DNA of 64,000 nt. Source: Streptomyces sp. TP-A0356 (GTDB lineage: Bacteria; Actinomycetota; Actinomycetes; Streptomycetales; Streptomycetaceae). Made by a program: the position numbers and the translations under genes. Positions 1 to 8,162 of this stretch are shown here, piece by piece. Positions within the stretch are counted from its first letter, which is position 1; the number at the start of each line of letters is the position of its first letter. A model generated the notes under the pieces. It saw only the letters and a list, made by a program, of their open reading frames with translations, made no database searches and was not told the DNA's origin. The stretch lies in the NCBI RefSeq assembly GCF_001417775.1, contig NZ_BBZJ01000017.1, positions 124,001 to 188,000 of the forward strand. The letters are read 5' to 3'.

Positions 1-83
1 AGCTCGGCGAGCAGCCGGGCCCGCACGGGGTCCAGCGACACGGCTGCGGCCTCGGGGTCCTCGATCACGGTGACGTCCAACAT
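1..83 (-). CDS. Winged-helix (ArsR-like) regulator, N-terminus only
   Basis: Only the first 27 codons are inside the window; the gene continues beyond the left edge. Reading leftward from the ATG at 81-83 gives MLDVTVIEDPEAAAVSLDPV and then an R/L-rich helix. This opening is familiar from actinobacterial ArsR/HTH_20-type winged-helix regulators, where it precedes the first helix of the DNA-binding domain. A purine-rich GAGAAGGTGGGG lies just upstream of the ATG on the minus strand and can serve as ribosome binding site. The DNA-binding domain itself is not visible, so the family call rests on the N-terminal pattern alone. Confidence 0.5.
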   Translation of the reverse strand, partial: MLDVTVIEDPEAAAVSLDPVRARLLAE

Positions 84-379
84 GGCCCCACCTTCTCACC
101 GAAAAGGATACTTGTCCAGGAGAACTGAGTTTTCGGCAAGGAGGCGTGCCGGGCACCGGTCAGGAAGAGAGGGACGAGGAGGAGGCGAGCACCCGCCGAG
201 GAGGCCGGGCTCACCCCCGGGCCGGTGCGGGCGTCACCGGGGCCGCCTACGCTGCGGTCCGCGCTCCTCCAGCCGCGCCAACCGGCCCTGGAACCGGTCG
301 CGCCGGGCCTGAAGGAGGGCCACTTCGGCGACGAGTCCGGGCACCCCCAGGCGGGCGGGCACCCCAGGCCGTCGGGCAC

Positions 380-637
380 CCCACGCTCAACGCCGAGGAC
401 GCCCTCAAGGCAGCCCACGCCGAGATCCTCGCCCAGCGCACCCGCATCGGCGAACTCCTCGGAAATCCGTGACTTGCAGGCCGAATGGACCGAGGAAGCC
501 ATCCAACGGATCACCACCGAGAACGCCACACTCAAGCAGAGGGTCCGCCAGATGACGGCCGACAACCGCACCCTCGACGAGCGGCTCAAGGCCGCTCGCT
601 CCAACCTCCGTTTGGCCGATTCAACGGTGCGCTGAAT
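380..637 (+). pseudogene. Frameshifted remnant of a coiled-coil, transposon-associated protein (DUF6262-like)
   Basis: Two reading frames each hold half of one coherent coiled-coil. One frame gives LNAEDALKAAHAEILAQRTR and then IGELLG up to about 465, where it hits TGA. The next frame continues without a gap with IRDLQAEWTEEAIQRITTEN and further heptad-like sequence (LKQRVRQMTADNRTLDERLK) until about 610. It then drifts and stops at 635. This hydrophilic coiled-coil resembles, from memory, the C-terminal half of DUF6262-type proteins that accompany recombinase/transposase genes in Streptomyces. No N-terminal domain or recombinase partner is recognisable in the flanking few hundred bases. I read it as a decayed piece of a mobile element; the family name is tentative, the frameshift is seen directly. 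Confidence 0.5.
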
Positions 638-772
638 CACCTCGGACGAATTCAGACGGTGGTCTCACCCGCCGAGGCCGGTGAGACACGTCGTTGCCAC
701 ACGCCTTGATGAATGCGGTCATGCTCTCCACTGCGGAAGCAACCAGCGTCAAGTGACCTCGAAGGTCCGCGA

Positions 773-1624
773 TCAGCCATAGGTATCCAGGCCGTTGCGA
801 TCGAGTGCTGCTCGGATCTGGCTGAGCCACTCTGTGCCCAGCCGGCGCCCGTTCGGGAGTTGGTCGCCTCGATCCCAACGCCACGCTGTGATCACCGCCA
901 GCACGAGGATCCGGCACTCGCGCAGCAAGTCTTGATCGACACCCGGATAGTGCTCGCTGACCTCTTCGGGCGCATGGGCGAGGTCGAATTCGACGGGCCC
1001 ACGGCAACACGTCTCAAGGTCTATGAACAGCAGCCCGTTCTTCGTGCTGAGCACGTTGCCCGGGTGCGGTTCGCCGTGCAGCAGCTGCTCAGTGCCGCGG
1101 CGCCCGCAGATCGCTCGTCTGAGGCTTCGTAACGTGTCGCCGAGCAGCTCCCGGTCCGCGTCGGCGAGCGCCGAAGTGCGGTCGCGGTTCGCCACAAGTT
1201 GTTGAGCCTGCTCGACTCGAGCCGTGAAATGCGGCGTCGGGACATGGAGCTTGCGCATGCCGGCATGCAGCCGCTCGAGCGCATTGGCGTAGTCGGCTGG
1301 TGTGACCTCTCGAGGTGTCACGGGTTCGTAGTAGGTCCATAGCGTGACCACGAAGCCGTCACGCTCGTAGACGCGTGGCTCCACTCGAGGTTCGAGAGCA
1401 GCCACAGGGCACCCGGATTCGGCGAGCCGCTGAGCAAGCTCGACTTCGAACTGTGCGACTTGATGCGCTACAGGTGCCACCCGGGCCAGGACGTCACAAG
1501 GCAGCAGACGCAGAGTGAGCTTGTTCGAGTCATGAAGAACGATCACGTCGTCGACTGGCAGGCCAAGTGATGAGGCGGTCGACATGGCCGCGGCAACCGC
1601 CCGCCCGACCTCTGACACCTGCAT
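773..1624 (-). CDS. Aminoglycoside phosphotransferase (APH) family kinase
   Basis: A 283-residue protein of the APH/choline-kinase fold, which transfers phosphate from ATP to a small-molecule hydroxyl. The catalytic loop reads LLHGEPHPGNVL and the metal-binding segment LLFIDLETC, corresponding to HGDxxxxN and DFG in classical APH enzymes. Here the catalytic-loop Asp is Glu and the DFG-like motif is DLE, variants common in actinobacterial members of unknown substrate. The N-terminal lobe has a plausible strand LTLRLLPCDVLARV. I start at the ATG at 1622-1624, preceded by AGGGAGAGGGG; an in-frame TTG 12 codons upstream is possible but has no ribosome site. The gene stands alone between a mobile-element remnant and a PLP enzyme, so the substrate cannot be inferred and antibiotic resistance should not be assumed. 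Confidence 0.75.
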   Translation of the reverse strand: MQVSEVGRAVAAAMSTASSLGLPVDDVIVLHDSNKLTLRLLPCDVLARVAPVAHQVAQFEVELAQRLAESGCPVAALEPRVEPRVYERDGFVVTLWTYYEPVTPREVTPADYANALERLHAGMRKLHVPTPHFTARVEQAQQLVANRDRTSALADADRELLGDTLRSLRRAICGRRGTEQLLHGEPHPGNVLSTKNGLLFIDLETCCRGPVEFDLAHAPEEVSEHYPGVDQDLLRECRILVLAVITAWRWDRGDQLPNGRRLGTEWLSQIRAALDRNGLDTYG

Positions 1625-1735
1625 CGTCGCCTGGCCCCTCTCCCTTGAGCGCTGCCGCAACTCTCCAAGCGGTACAACCTGCGCACCATACCAAGTTGCC
1701 GATAGAGAGCTGCGGTGGCGGCGACGGAGTAATTG

Positions 1736-2716
1736 TCAAGACCTGTGGACGGAAGCCGCACCGACCCAGCGGTGATAGGCGTCTACGTCAACGTTGCTGC
1801 CGCACACGATGGTGACCACGTGTCGGCCGGCGAAGCGGTCGCGGTCTTCGAGGATCGCCGCGATGCCGAGCGCGGCCGACGGTTCAACGACGAGGCCGGC
1901 GTGGTCAAGGAGCATCCGCATACCGACGATGATCGACGCCTCCCGGACCAGGACTGCGTCGTCGGCGACCAGGAGGAGGTCGTCCAGGACGGCCGGGATG
2001 GGACACCGGCCGGCGACGCCGTCGGCGATGGTGTCGGCCGAGTCGGTGGTGACGACGCGCCGCCTGCGCCACGAGTGTGTCATCGCCGGTGCGCCCAGCG
2101 GCTGGATGCAGATCACCTCGGCCCCCGGCGCCATGGCCTTCACCACGTGCCCCACGCCGGTGGCCAGCGCCCCGCCGCCGAGAGCGATCAGGACCGCGTC
2201 GAACGACGGTGCGGTGTCCACCAGTTCCAGGCCGATGGTCGCCGCGCCCTCGCAGGTCTCGATGTCCAGACTGTCTTCGACTAGCCGGATGCCGTCGTAC
2301 TGCGCGATGGCCGCCGCCCGCTCGCGAGCCATCTCGTGGTCGCCGTCCACCAGTTCCAGCCTGGCGCCCAGCGCGCGGATGCGATCAAGCTTGGCCACCG
2401 TCGCGAAGCGGGATGCCACGACGGTGACGTCGAGTCCCCGGCCCCGACCGGACCAGGCGAGGGCTTGGCCGAGGTTGCCCGCGCTGGCGCACACCAGGGC
2501 TCGCGGGCCGTTGTCGGCGAGCAGGCTCATGACTACCTCGGTGCCGCGGGCCTTGAAGCTGCGGACCGGGTTCGCCGTCTCGAGTTTGATGCTCACCGTG
2601 CACCCGAGGTCGGGCTCCAGCGCCTCGCAGGGGTACAGCGGAGTGTCGAGAAAGATCGGGTCGATTACCCGGCGAGCCGCCCTGATCCGAGCAATGTCGA
2701 GGCGCGTTTGCTGCAT
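1736..2716 (-). CDS. Threonine/serine dehydratase-like PLP enzyme
   Basis: A 326-residue fold-type II PLP enzyme (tryptophan synthase beta superfamily). The Schiff-base lysine lies in NPVRSFKARG (about K55), the asparagine loop in CASAGNLGQA, and the phosphate-binding glycine loop is GGGALATGV near residue 180. The C-terminal CGSNVD supplies the residue facing the pyridine ring. This layout fits threonine dehydratase/serine racemase-type ammonia-lyases that deaminate hydroxy amino acids. There is no C-terminal ACT regulatory domain, so it resembles the catabolic or standalone form rather than biosynthetic IlvA. I chose the ATG at 2714-2716, where family homology starts; no strong ribosome site precedes it. 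It is an isolated leftward gene with no pathway partner nearby, so the substrate is open. Confidence 0.75.
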   Translation of the reverse strand: MQQTRLDIARIRAARRVIDPIFLDTPLYPCEALEPDLGCTVSIKLETANPVRSFKARGTEVVMSLLADNGPRALVCASAGNLGQALAWSGRGRGLDVTVVASRFATVAKLDRIRALGARLELVDGDHEMARERAAAIAQYDGIRLVEDSLDIETCEGAATIGLELVDTAPSFDAVLIALGGGALATGVGHVVKAMAPGAEVICIQPLGAPAMTHSWRRRRVVTTDSADTIADGVAGRCPIPAVLDDLLLVADDAVLVREASIIVGMRMLLDHAGLVVEPSAALGIAAILEDRDRFAGRHVVTIVCGSNVDVDAYHRWVGAASVHRS

Positions 2717-2885
2717 ACACAGCAGCGTAGGACCGTCGGCGCCATTCCATGAGCAATTGAGTGGTAAGCCGGTTGCCGCATGATCAGGCTGCGTCTTCCT
2801 GGCGCTCGGCCAGGACACCGTTCGGACTGCGGCAGGAGGACTTCGCGGCCCTGGCGCGGTTCGCGGACGCCGTGACCGCATGAGC

Positions 2886-2918
2886 GAGCGCCCCGCCAGG
2901 TGAGGTGTCGGGGCGCTC
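2886..2918 (-). terminator. Hairpin terminator downstream of dapD
   Basis: GAGCGCCCC (2886-2894) pairs perfectly with GGGGCGCTC (2910-2918) around a 15-nt loop. It begins 14 nt past the dapD stop on the minus strand and has no U-tract, as is usual in Streptomyces. Confidence 0.7.
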
Positions 2919-2932
2919 GTCGGCCGGGGGCG

Positions 2933-3922
2933 TCAGTTGTGGCTGTGCAGGATCTCGTTCAGACCGCCCCAGACCGCGTTGTTCGGGCGGGCCTCGACCG
3001 CGCCGGTGACCGAGTTGCGGCGGAAGAGGATGTTGGAGGCGCCGGAGAGTTCACGGGCCTTGACGATCTGGCCGTCGGGCATGGTGACCCGGGTGCCGGC
3101 GGTGACGTACAGACCGGCCTCGACGACGCACTCGTCGCCGAGGGCGATGCCGACGCCCGCCTCGGCGCCGACCAGGCAGCGCTCGCCGATGGAGATGATC
3201 ACGTTGCCGCCGCCGGAGAGCGTGCCCATCGTGGAGGCACCGCCGCCGATGTCCGAACCGTCGCCGACCACGACGCCCGCGGAGATGCGGCCCTCGACCA
3301 TGGAGGTGCCGAGCGTGCCGGCGTTGAAGTTCACGAAGCCCTCGTGCATGACCGTGGTGCCCTCGGCGAGGTGGGCACCCAGACGGACCCGGTCGGCATC
3401 GGCGATGCGGACGCCCTTCGGCACGACGTAGTCGGTCATGCGCGGGAACTTGTCGATGGAGGTCACCTGGAGGTGCAGGCCCTCGGCGCGGGCGTTCAGG
3501 CGCACCTTCTCGATGTCGTCGACGGCGACCGGCCCCAGGGAGGTCCAGGCGACGTTGGCGAGGAAGCCGAACATGCCCTCCAGGCTCTGGCCGTGCGGCT
3601 TGACCAGGCGGTGCGAGAGGAGGTGCAGGCGCAGATAGACGTCGTGAGCGTCGATCGGCTTCTCGTCCAGCGAGGCGATGACCGTGCGGACCGCGACCAC
3701 CTCGACGCCCCGGCGGGCGTCCCGGCCGATCGCCTTCGCGGCGCCTTCGCCGAGCAGTTCCATGGCACGCTCGGCCGACAGCCGCTCGGTGCCGGACGGG
3801 CCGGGCTCGGCGGACAGCTCGGGCGCGGGGAACCAGGTGTCGAGAACGGTGCCGTCGGCGGCGATGGTGGCAAGGCCGGCGGCCACGGCACCGGTGGTAC
3901 GGGGGGCAGTCGTGTCGCTCAT
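2933..3922 (-). CDS. dapD: 2,3,4,5-tetrahydropyridine-2,6-dicarboxylate N-succinyltransferase
   Basis: A 329-residue enzyme of the diaminopimelate/lysine pathway that succinylates tetrahydrodipicolinate using succinyl-CoA. The C-terminal half shows the left-handed beta-helix hexapeptide pattern ([20 protein letters not shown], then repeated G-x-x-[IV] units such as [18 protein letters not shown] and [20 protein letters not shown]). The terminal segment [20 protein letters not shown] is typical of actinobacterial DapD. The ATG at 3922 gives [16 protein letters not shown], the usual N-terminus. It is monocistronic, with its own terminator at 2886-2918 and a TetR gene ending 65 bp upstream. The product is needed for peptidoglycan cross-bridge (LL-DAP) and lysine supply, so this gene marks the start of the core region after the accessory left edge. 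Confidence 0.95.
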   Translation of the reverse strand: MSDTTAPRTTGAVAAGLATIAADGTVLDTWFPAPELSAEPGPSGTERLSAERAMELLGEGAAKAIGRDARRGVEVVAVRTVIASLDEKPIDAHDVYLRLHLLSHRLVKPHGQSLEGMFGFLANVAWTSLGPVAVDDIEKVRLNARAEGLHLQVTSIDKFPRMTDYVVPKGVRIADADRVRLGAHLAEGTTVMHEGFVNFNAGTLGTSMVEGRISAGVVVGDGSDIGGGASTMGTLSGGGNVIISIGERCLVGAEAGVGIALGDECVVEAGLYVTAGTRVTMPDGQIVKARELSGASNILFRRNSVTGAVEARPNNAVWGGLNEILHSHN

Positions 3923-3987
3923 AGGGGAAACCTAACGTGGCGAGGGTCGCGTGGGCGAACCGGTGCCGGGGGCGTCTCAGGTACCGG

Positions 3988-4557
3988 TCAGCCCCCGGTC
4001 AGGGCCACCCCGGCCGCGGATCGGGGAATCACCCGGCCCAGTACCTCCCGCGCGTACTGCTCGTCGTACGCCGCCCCCGTCAGCAGCACCTGCAGACAGA
4101 TCCCGTCCATCAGCGCGAGGAGGGCCCGCGCGGTGACCGGGTCGGTGCGGCGGGCCAGCCGCTCGGCGGTCTCCTCGGTCCACTCGGCGGCGACCGGGCG
4201 CAGGGCGGGGCGGCGCAGGGCCGCGAGGTAGAGCTCGTACTCCAGCTCGACGCCGGCCCGGTCGCCGCCCAGCCACTCCCCCATGACCCGGGCGAGGTCC
4301 GCGGCGAGGTCGCCCTCCGCGTCCTCCAGCAGGCCGCTCGCGGTGAGCGCCTTGGCGAAGCCCTCGTTCGCCTGCCGCAGCGCGGCGACCATGAGCTCGT
4401 CGAGGGTCTTGAAGTGGTACGTCGTGGAACCGAGCGGCACATCGGCCTCGGCGGCGACCGAGCGGTGGCTCAGTCCCGCGATGCCCTTGTCCGCCACGAC
4501 GCGGATCGCCGCGTCGATGATCCGCTGCCGTCGCTCGGGGTCGTAGCGCCGGGCCAT
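3988..4557 (-). CDS. TetR-family repressor of the adjacent SMR efflux gene
   Basis: A 189-residue TetR/AcrR regulator. The N-terminal helix-turn-helix spans about residues 8-55 (RQRIIDAAIRVVADKGIAGL, SHRSVAAEADVPLGSTTYHF), followed by an all-helical ligand/dimer domain. Its ATG (4555-4557) shares one base with the TGA of the upstream SMR gene (TGATG), so the two are translationally coupled. The likely operator is the 18-bp palindrome at 4888-4905 in front of the pair, which would make this an autoregulated, drug-inducible efflux unit. The ligand is unknown; repressor of this operon is inference from arrangement. Confidence 0.88.
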   Translation of the reverse strand: MARRYDPERRQRIIDAAIRVVADKGIAGLSHRSVAAEADVPLGSTTYHFKTLDELMVAALRQANEGFAKALTASGLLEDAEGDLAADLARVMGEWLGGDRAGVELEYELYLAALRRPALRPVAAEWTEETAERLARRTDPVTARALLALMDGICLQVLLTGAAYDEQYAREVLGRVIPRSAAGVALTGG

Positions 4558-4877
4558 CAGTGCGCACCTCCCAGGTTCAGAACCACCACCCCGCCGACGA
4601 TCAGCGCGATCCCGGCGATCTTCGCGAGGCCCAGCCCCTCACCGAAGAGCACCAGCCCGATCGCGGCGACCGTCGCGGTGCCGACTCCTGACCAGATCGC
4701 ATAGGCCGTACCGATCGACATGCTCTTCAGAGCCCGGGCTAGCAGCACGAAGGAGACGACGTAACCGATGACGGTCACCAGCGACGGCCAGGGCCTGCTG
4801 AAACCGTCGCTGTACTTCATGGCGGTCGTGGCGACGACCTCGGCCCCGATGGCCCCGGCGAGGAAGGCGTATTCCAT
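4557..4877 (-). CDS. Small multidrug resistance (SMR) efflux protein
   Basis: A 106-residue inner-membrane protein with four transmembrane helices, the size and layout of the EmrE/QacC/SugE family, working as a dimeric proton/cation antiporter. The essential membrane-embedded glutamate is in GAIGAEVVATTAMKYSDGF (about E14), and the family signature SMSIGTAYAIWSGVG follows helix 2. The conserved W in WSGVG and the KYSDGF loop favour the drug-exporting subgroup over guanidinium exporters (Gdx/SugE), but the two are hard to separate by eye. I start at the ATG at 4875-4877 because the membrane helix begins there and a TACACT -10 element sits 7 nt upstream, implying a leaderless mRNA. It is co-transcribed with the TetR gene that follows it. 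Confidence 0.88.
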   Translation of the reverse strand: MEYAFLAGAIGAEVVATTAMKYSDGFSRPWPSLVTVIGYVVSFVLLARALKSMSIGTAYAIWSGVGTATVAAIGLVLFGEGLGLAKIAGIALIVGGVVVLNLGGAH

Positions 4878-4878
4878 G

Positions 4879-4917
4879 TGTACGAGTGTACGCATCGATG
4901 CGTACGCCCGTACGCAC
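4879..4917. promoter_or_regulatory. Palindromic TetR operator over the SMR promoter
   Basis: The core GTACGCATCGATGCGTAC (4888-4905) is a perfect 18-bp palindrome, flanked on both sides by further GTACG half-sites. A minus-strand -10 element TACACT (4890-4885) lies inside the region and would start transcription at the A of the SMR ATG (4877). A repressor bound here would block the promoter. The assignment to the adjacent TetR protein is inference. Confidence 0.75.
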
Positions 4918-4960
4918 ACCGGGTCGCCATGCGGCTCGGCCGGGGCTGGCCCGAGCACGG

Positions 4961-4993
4961 GAGACGGCGACGCCCGTCGGGCGTCGCCGTCTC
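4961..4993. terminator. Perfect 15-bp hairpin terminator after the suf operon
   Basis: GAGACGGCGACGCCC (4961-4975) and GGGCGTCGCCGTCTC (4979-4993) form a perfect stem with a GTC loop. It lies 16 nt beyond the sufT stop codon and upstream of the SMR promoter, isolating the two leftward units. Confidence 0.85.
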
Positions 4994-5009
4994 CTCGAGC
5001 CAGTGGACC

Positions 5010-5342
5010 TCAGACGTTGAAGCCGAGCGCCCGAAGCTGCTCGCGGCCATCGTCCGTGATCTTGTCGGGACCCCACGGCGGCATCCAGACCCAGTTGATC
5101 CGCAACTCGCTCACGAGGCCGTCCGTGGCGGACTTGGCCTGGTCCTCGATGACGTCCGTCAGCGGGCAGGCCGCGGAGGTCAGGGTCATGTCGACGGTGG
5201 CGATGTTGGCCTCGTCGATGTGAATGCCGTAGATCAGGCCGAGGTTGACGACGTCGATGCCCAGCTCGGGGTCGACGACGTCCATCAGGGCCTCACGGAG
5301 TTCCTCCTCCGAGGCCGGCTTCATCTCCACGGTGTCGCTCAT
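5010..5342 (-). CDS. sufT: SufT-type Fe-S assembly factor (MIP18/DUF59, PaaD-like)
   Basis: A 110-residue protein of the MIP18/DUF59 family that helps deliver Fe-S clusters to client proteins. The core DVVDPELGIDVVNLGLIYG and the loop LTSAACPLTDVIEDQ, with its conserved cysteine, are clear, and the C-terminal WVWMPPWGPDKITDDGREQL is typical of the actinobacterial form. It is the last gene of the suf operon: its ATG (5340-5342) overlaps the sufU stop by 4 nt (ATGA), and a perfect hairpin terminator follows at 4961-4993. In actinobacteria this position, directly after sufU, is standard and supports a role in cluster maturation rather than phenylacetate degradation. Confidence 0.9.
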   Translation of the reverse strand: MSDTVEMKPASEEELREALMDVVDPELGIDVVNLGLIYGIHIDEANIATVDMTLTSAACPLTDVIEDQAKSATDGLVSELRINWVWMPPWGPDKITDDGREQLRALGFNV

Positions 5343-5806
5343 GCCGTCTTCCTTTCGGCGTCGGCTCCGCCCAGCGCCTGAGCCGTCGCGTCCTTCCACG
5401 CCATCCAGCTCAGGAGGGCGCATTTCACCCGCGCCGGGTACTTGGACACACCCGCGAACGCGACCGCGTCCTCCAGGATGTCCTCCATCGCGTCGTCGGG
5501 CTCGATCCGGCCCCTGGACTGCATCAGCTCCAGGAAGGTCTCCTGGATCTTCTGCGCCTCGGCCAGTTCCCTGCCGACGAGGAGCTCGTTCAGTACGGAG
5601 GCCGAGGCCTGGCTGATGGAGCAGCCCTGGCCTTCGTACGAGACGTCCTTGATCGTCGTGCCGTCGTACTTCACACGCAGCGTGATCTCGTCGCCGCAGG
5701 TCGGATTGACATGGTGCACCTCGGCGTCGCCATCCCTCAGACCACGCCCGTGGGGGTTCTTGTAGTGGTCCAGGATGACTTCCTGGTACATCGAATCAAG
5801 CTTCAC
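5339..5806 (-). CDS. sufU: SufU, sulfur-transfer partner of SufS
   Basis: A 155-residue SUF-system NifU-like protein. It carries the three conserved cysteines in NPTCGDEI (C37), GQGCSISQAS (C62) and VKCALLSW (C129), which with Asp ligate the zinc that lets SufU accept persulfide sulfur from the cysteine desulfurase. The extra segment between the second and third cysteines (ELLVGRELAEAQKIQETFLE onward) is the SufU-specific insertion absent from IscU. I choose the GTG at 5804-5806 (MKLDSMYQEV), preceded by AAGGG at a 7-nt spacing. It follows sufS by 10 nt and overlaps sufT by 4 nt. Confidence 0.95.
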   Translation of the reverse strand: MKLDSMYQEVILDHYKNPHGRGLRDGDAEVHHVNPTCGDEITLRVKYDGTTIKDVSYEGQGCSISQASASVLNELLVGRELAEAQKIQETFLELMQSRGRIEPDDAMEDILEDAVAFAGVSKYPARVKCALLSWMAWKDATAQALGGADAERKTA

Positions 5807-5816
5807 GACCAGCCCT

Positions 5817-7069
5817 TCAGCCGAAGAAGTTCCGTACGTGCTCCAGCCCCTCGACCAGTGCGTCGATCTCGGCCGGCGTGGAGTACAGATAGAACGACGC
5901 TCGCGTGGTCGCAGGAATTCCGTACCGCAGGCAGACGGGGCGGGCGCAGTGGTGGCCCACCCGGACCGCGATGCCCTGCTCGTCGAGAACCTGCCCCACG
6001 TCGTGCGGGTGGATGTCACCGAGCGTGAAGGAGATCGCCGCGCCCCGGTCCTCGGCCGTGGTCGGGCCGATGATCCTCAGGTCGGGGACCTCGCTCAGCC
6101 GCTTCACCGCGTACTCGGTGAGCGCGTGCTCATGGGCGAGGATCTTGTCCATGCCGATCGAGGTCAGGTAGTCGATCGCCGCGCCCAGGCCCACGGCCTG
6201 CGCGATCGGCGGCGTACCCGCCTCGAACTTGTGCGGCGCCGGGGCGTATGTCGACGAGTGCATCGACACCGTCTCGATCATCTCGCCGCCGCCCAGGAAC
6301 GGAGGCAGGTCCTCCAGCAGCTCCTGGCGGCCCCAGAGCACGCCGATGCCGGTCGGACCGCACATCTTGTGGCCGGTGAAGGCCACGAAGTCGGCCCCCA
6401 GAGCCTGGACGTCCAGCGGCATGTGCGGCGCGGCCTGTGAGGCGTCGACGCAGACCAGGGCGCCGACCTCCTGGGCGCGGCGCACTATCGCCTCGACCGG
6501 GTTGACCGTGCCCAGGATGTTGGACACCAGCACGAAGGAGACGATCTTCGTCTTCTCCGTGATGATCTCGTCGATGTTCGACAGGTCGAGCCGGCCGTCG
6601 TCGGTGAGGCCGAACCACTTCAGCTTCGCGCCCGTGCGCTGCGCGAGCAGCTGCCAGGGGACGATGTTGGAGTGGTGCTCCATCTCCGTGATGACGATCT
6701 CGGTGTCGTGGTCCACCCGGTAGGGCTCGTCGGCCCAGCCGAGCATGTTCGCCACGAGGTTGAGGGACTCGGAGGCGTTCTTGGTGAAGATCACCTCGTC
6801 GCGGCTCGGCGCGTTGATGAACGCGGCGACCTTGTCGCGCGCGCCCTCGTACAGCGCCGTGGCCTCCTCGGCGAGCACATGCACACCGCGGTGGACGTTG
6901 GCGTTGTAGCGCTCGTAGTACTCGCTGAGGACGTCCAGCACCTGGCGCGGCTTCTGCGAGGTCGCTGCGTTGTCCAGGTACACGAGCTTCTTGCCGTCGT
7001 GGACCAGTCTGTCCAGGACGGGGAAGTCCTTGCGGATCGCCTCGGTGTCGAGGAGGCCCGGCAGCTGTG

Positions 7070-7073
<4 letters not shown>
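5817..7073 (-). CDS. sufS: Cysteine desulfurase SufS
   Basis: A 418-residue class V aminotransferase-fold PLP enzyme that removes sulfur from cysteine and holds it as persulfide for SufU. Visible motifs are YLDNAATSQKP at the N-terminus, EMEHHSNIVPW, the Schiff-base lysine in FTGHKMCGPTG (K236), and the catalytic cysteine in GHHCARPVC (C376) on the short loop typical of SufS (group II) enzymes. Translation starts at a GTG (7071-7073) that overlaps the sufC stop by 4 nt (GTGA). The placement between sufC and sufU is the usual actinobacterial order. Confidence 0.96.
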
Positions 7074-7834
<761 letters not shown>

Positions 7835-7841
7835 GGGTGCC

Positions 7842-8162
7842 TCAGGACTCCTGGGTGAGGGAGACGAGAACGTCGTCCCCTTCGATCTTTACGGGATATA
7901 CGGGGACGGGGCGCGTCGCGGGTGGGCCGGACGGCTTACCGGTGCGCAGGTCGAAGCTGGAGCCGTGCAGCCAGCACTCGATCTGGCAGTCCTCCACCTC
8001 GCCCTCGGACAGCGAGACGTTCGCGTGGGAGCAGATGTCGTAGATCGCGAAGACCTCGCCCTCGGTCTTCACGACCGAGATGGGCGTGCCGTCGAGTTCC
8101 ACCCGCTTCGGGGCGCCCTCTTCCAGCTCGCTCAGCCCGCAGACGCGTACGAAGGTGGTCAT
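7842..8162 (-). CDS. Rieske-type ferredoxin embedded in the suf operon
   Basis: A 106-residue single-domain Rieske [2Fe-2S] protein of the NDO-ferredoxin type. The ligands are CSH (C44, H46) and CWLH (C63, H66), with the box-II sequence ECWLHGSSFDLRTGKPSGPP. Databases often name such proteins dioxygenase ferredoxin subunits, but its position between sufD and sufC, coupled by a 4-nt overlap with sufD, argues for a role in Fe-S assembly, perhaps as electron donor or as a cluster client. This is the usual actinobacterial suf arrangement; its biochemical role is, to my knowledge, not settled. Confidence 0.92.
   Translation of the reverse strand: MTTFVRVCGLSELEEGAPKRVELDGTPISVVKTEGEVFAIYDICSHANVSLSEGEVEDCQIECWLHGSSFDLRTGKPSGPPATRPVPVYPVKIEGDDVLVSLTQES

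Noticed and set aside
22-640. A 191-codon leftward frame over the transposon-related remnant
   Set aside because: Antisense to the recognisable coiled-coil fragments and without family-like sequence.
773-1624. Calling the APH-family gene an aminoglycoside resistance gene
   Set aside because: The catalytic-loop Asp and DFG-type motif are variant and the family has many other substrates; resistance cannot be supported.
2803-2883. A rightward frame ending RQEDFAALARFADAVTA, reminiscent of a MarR-family C-terminus
   Set aside because: Only about 25 codons with no start or DNA-binding part; too short to call as a gene or a dependable remnant.
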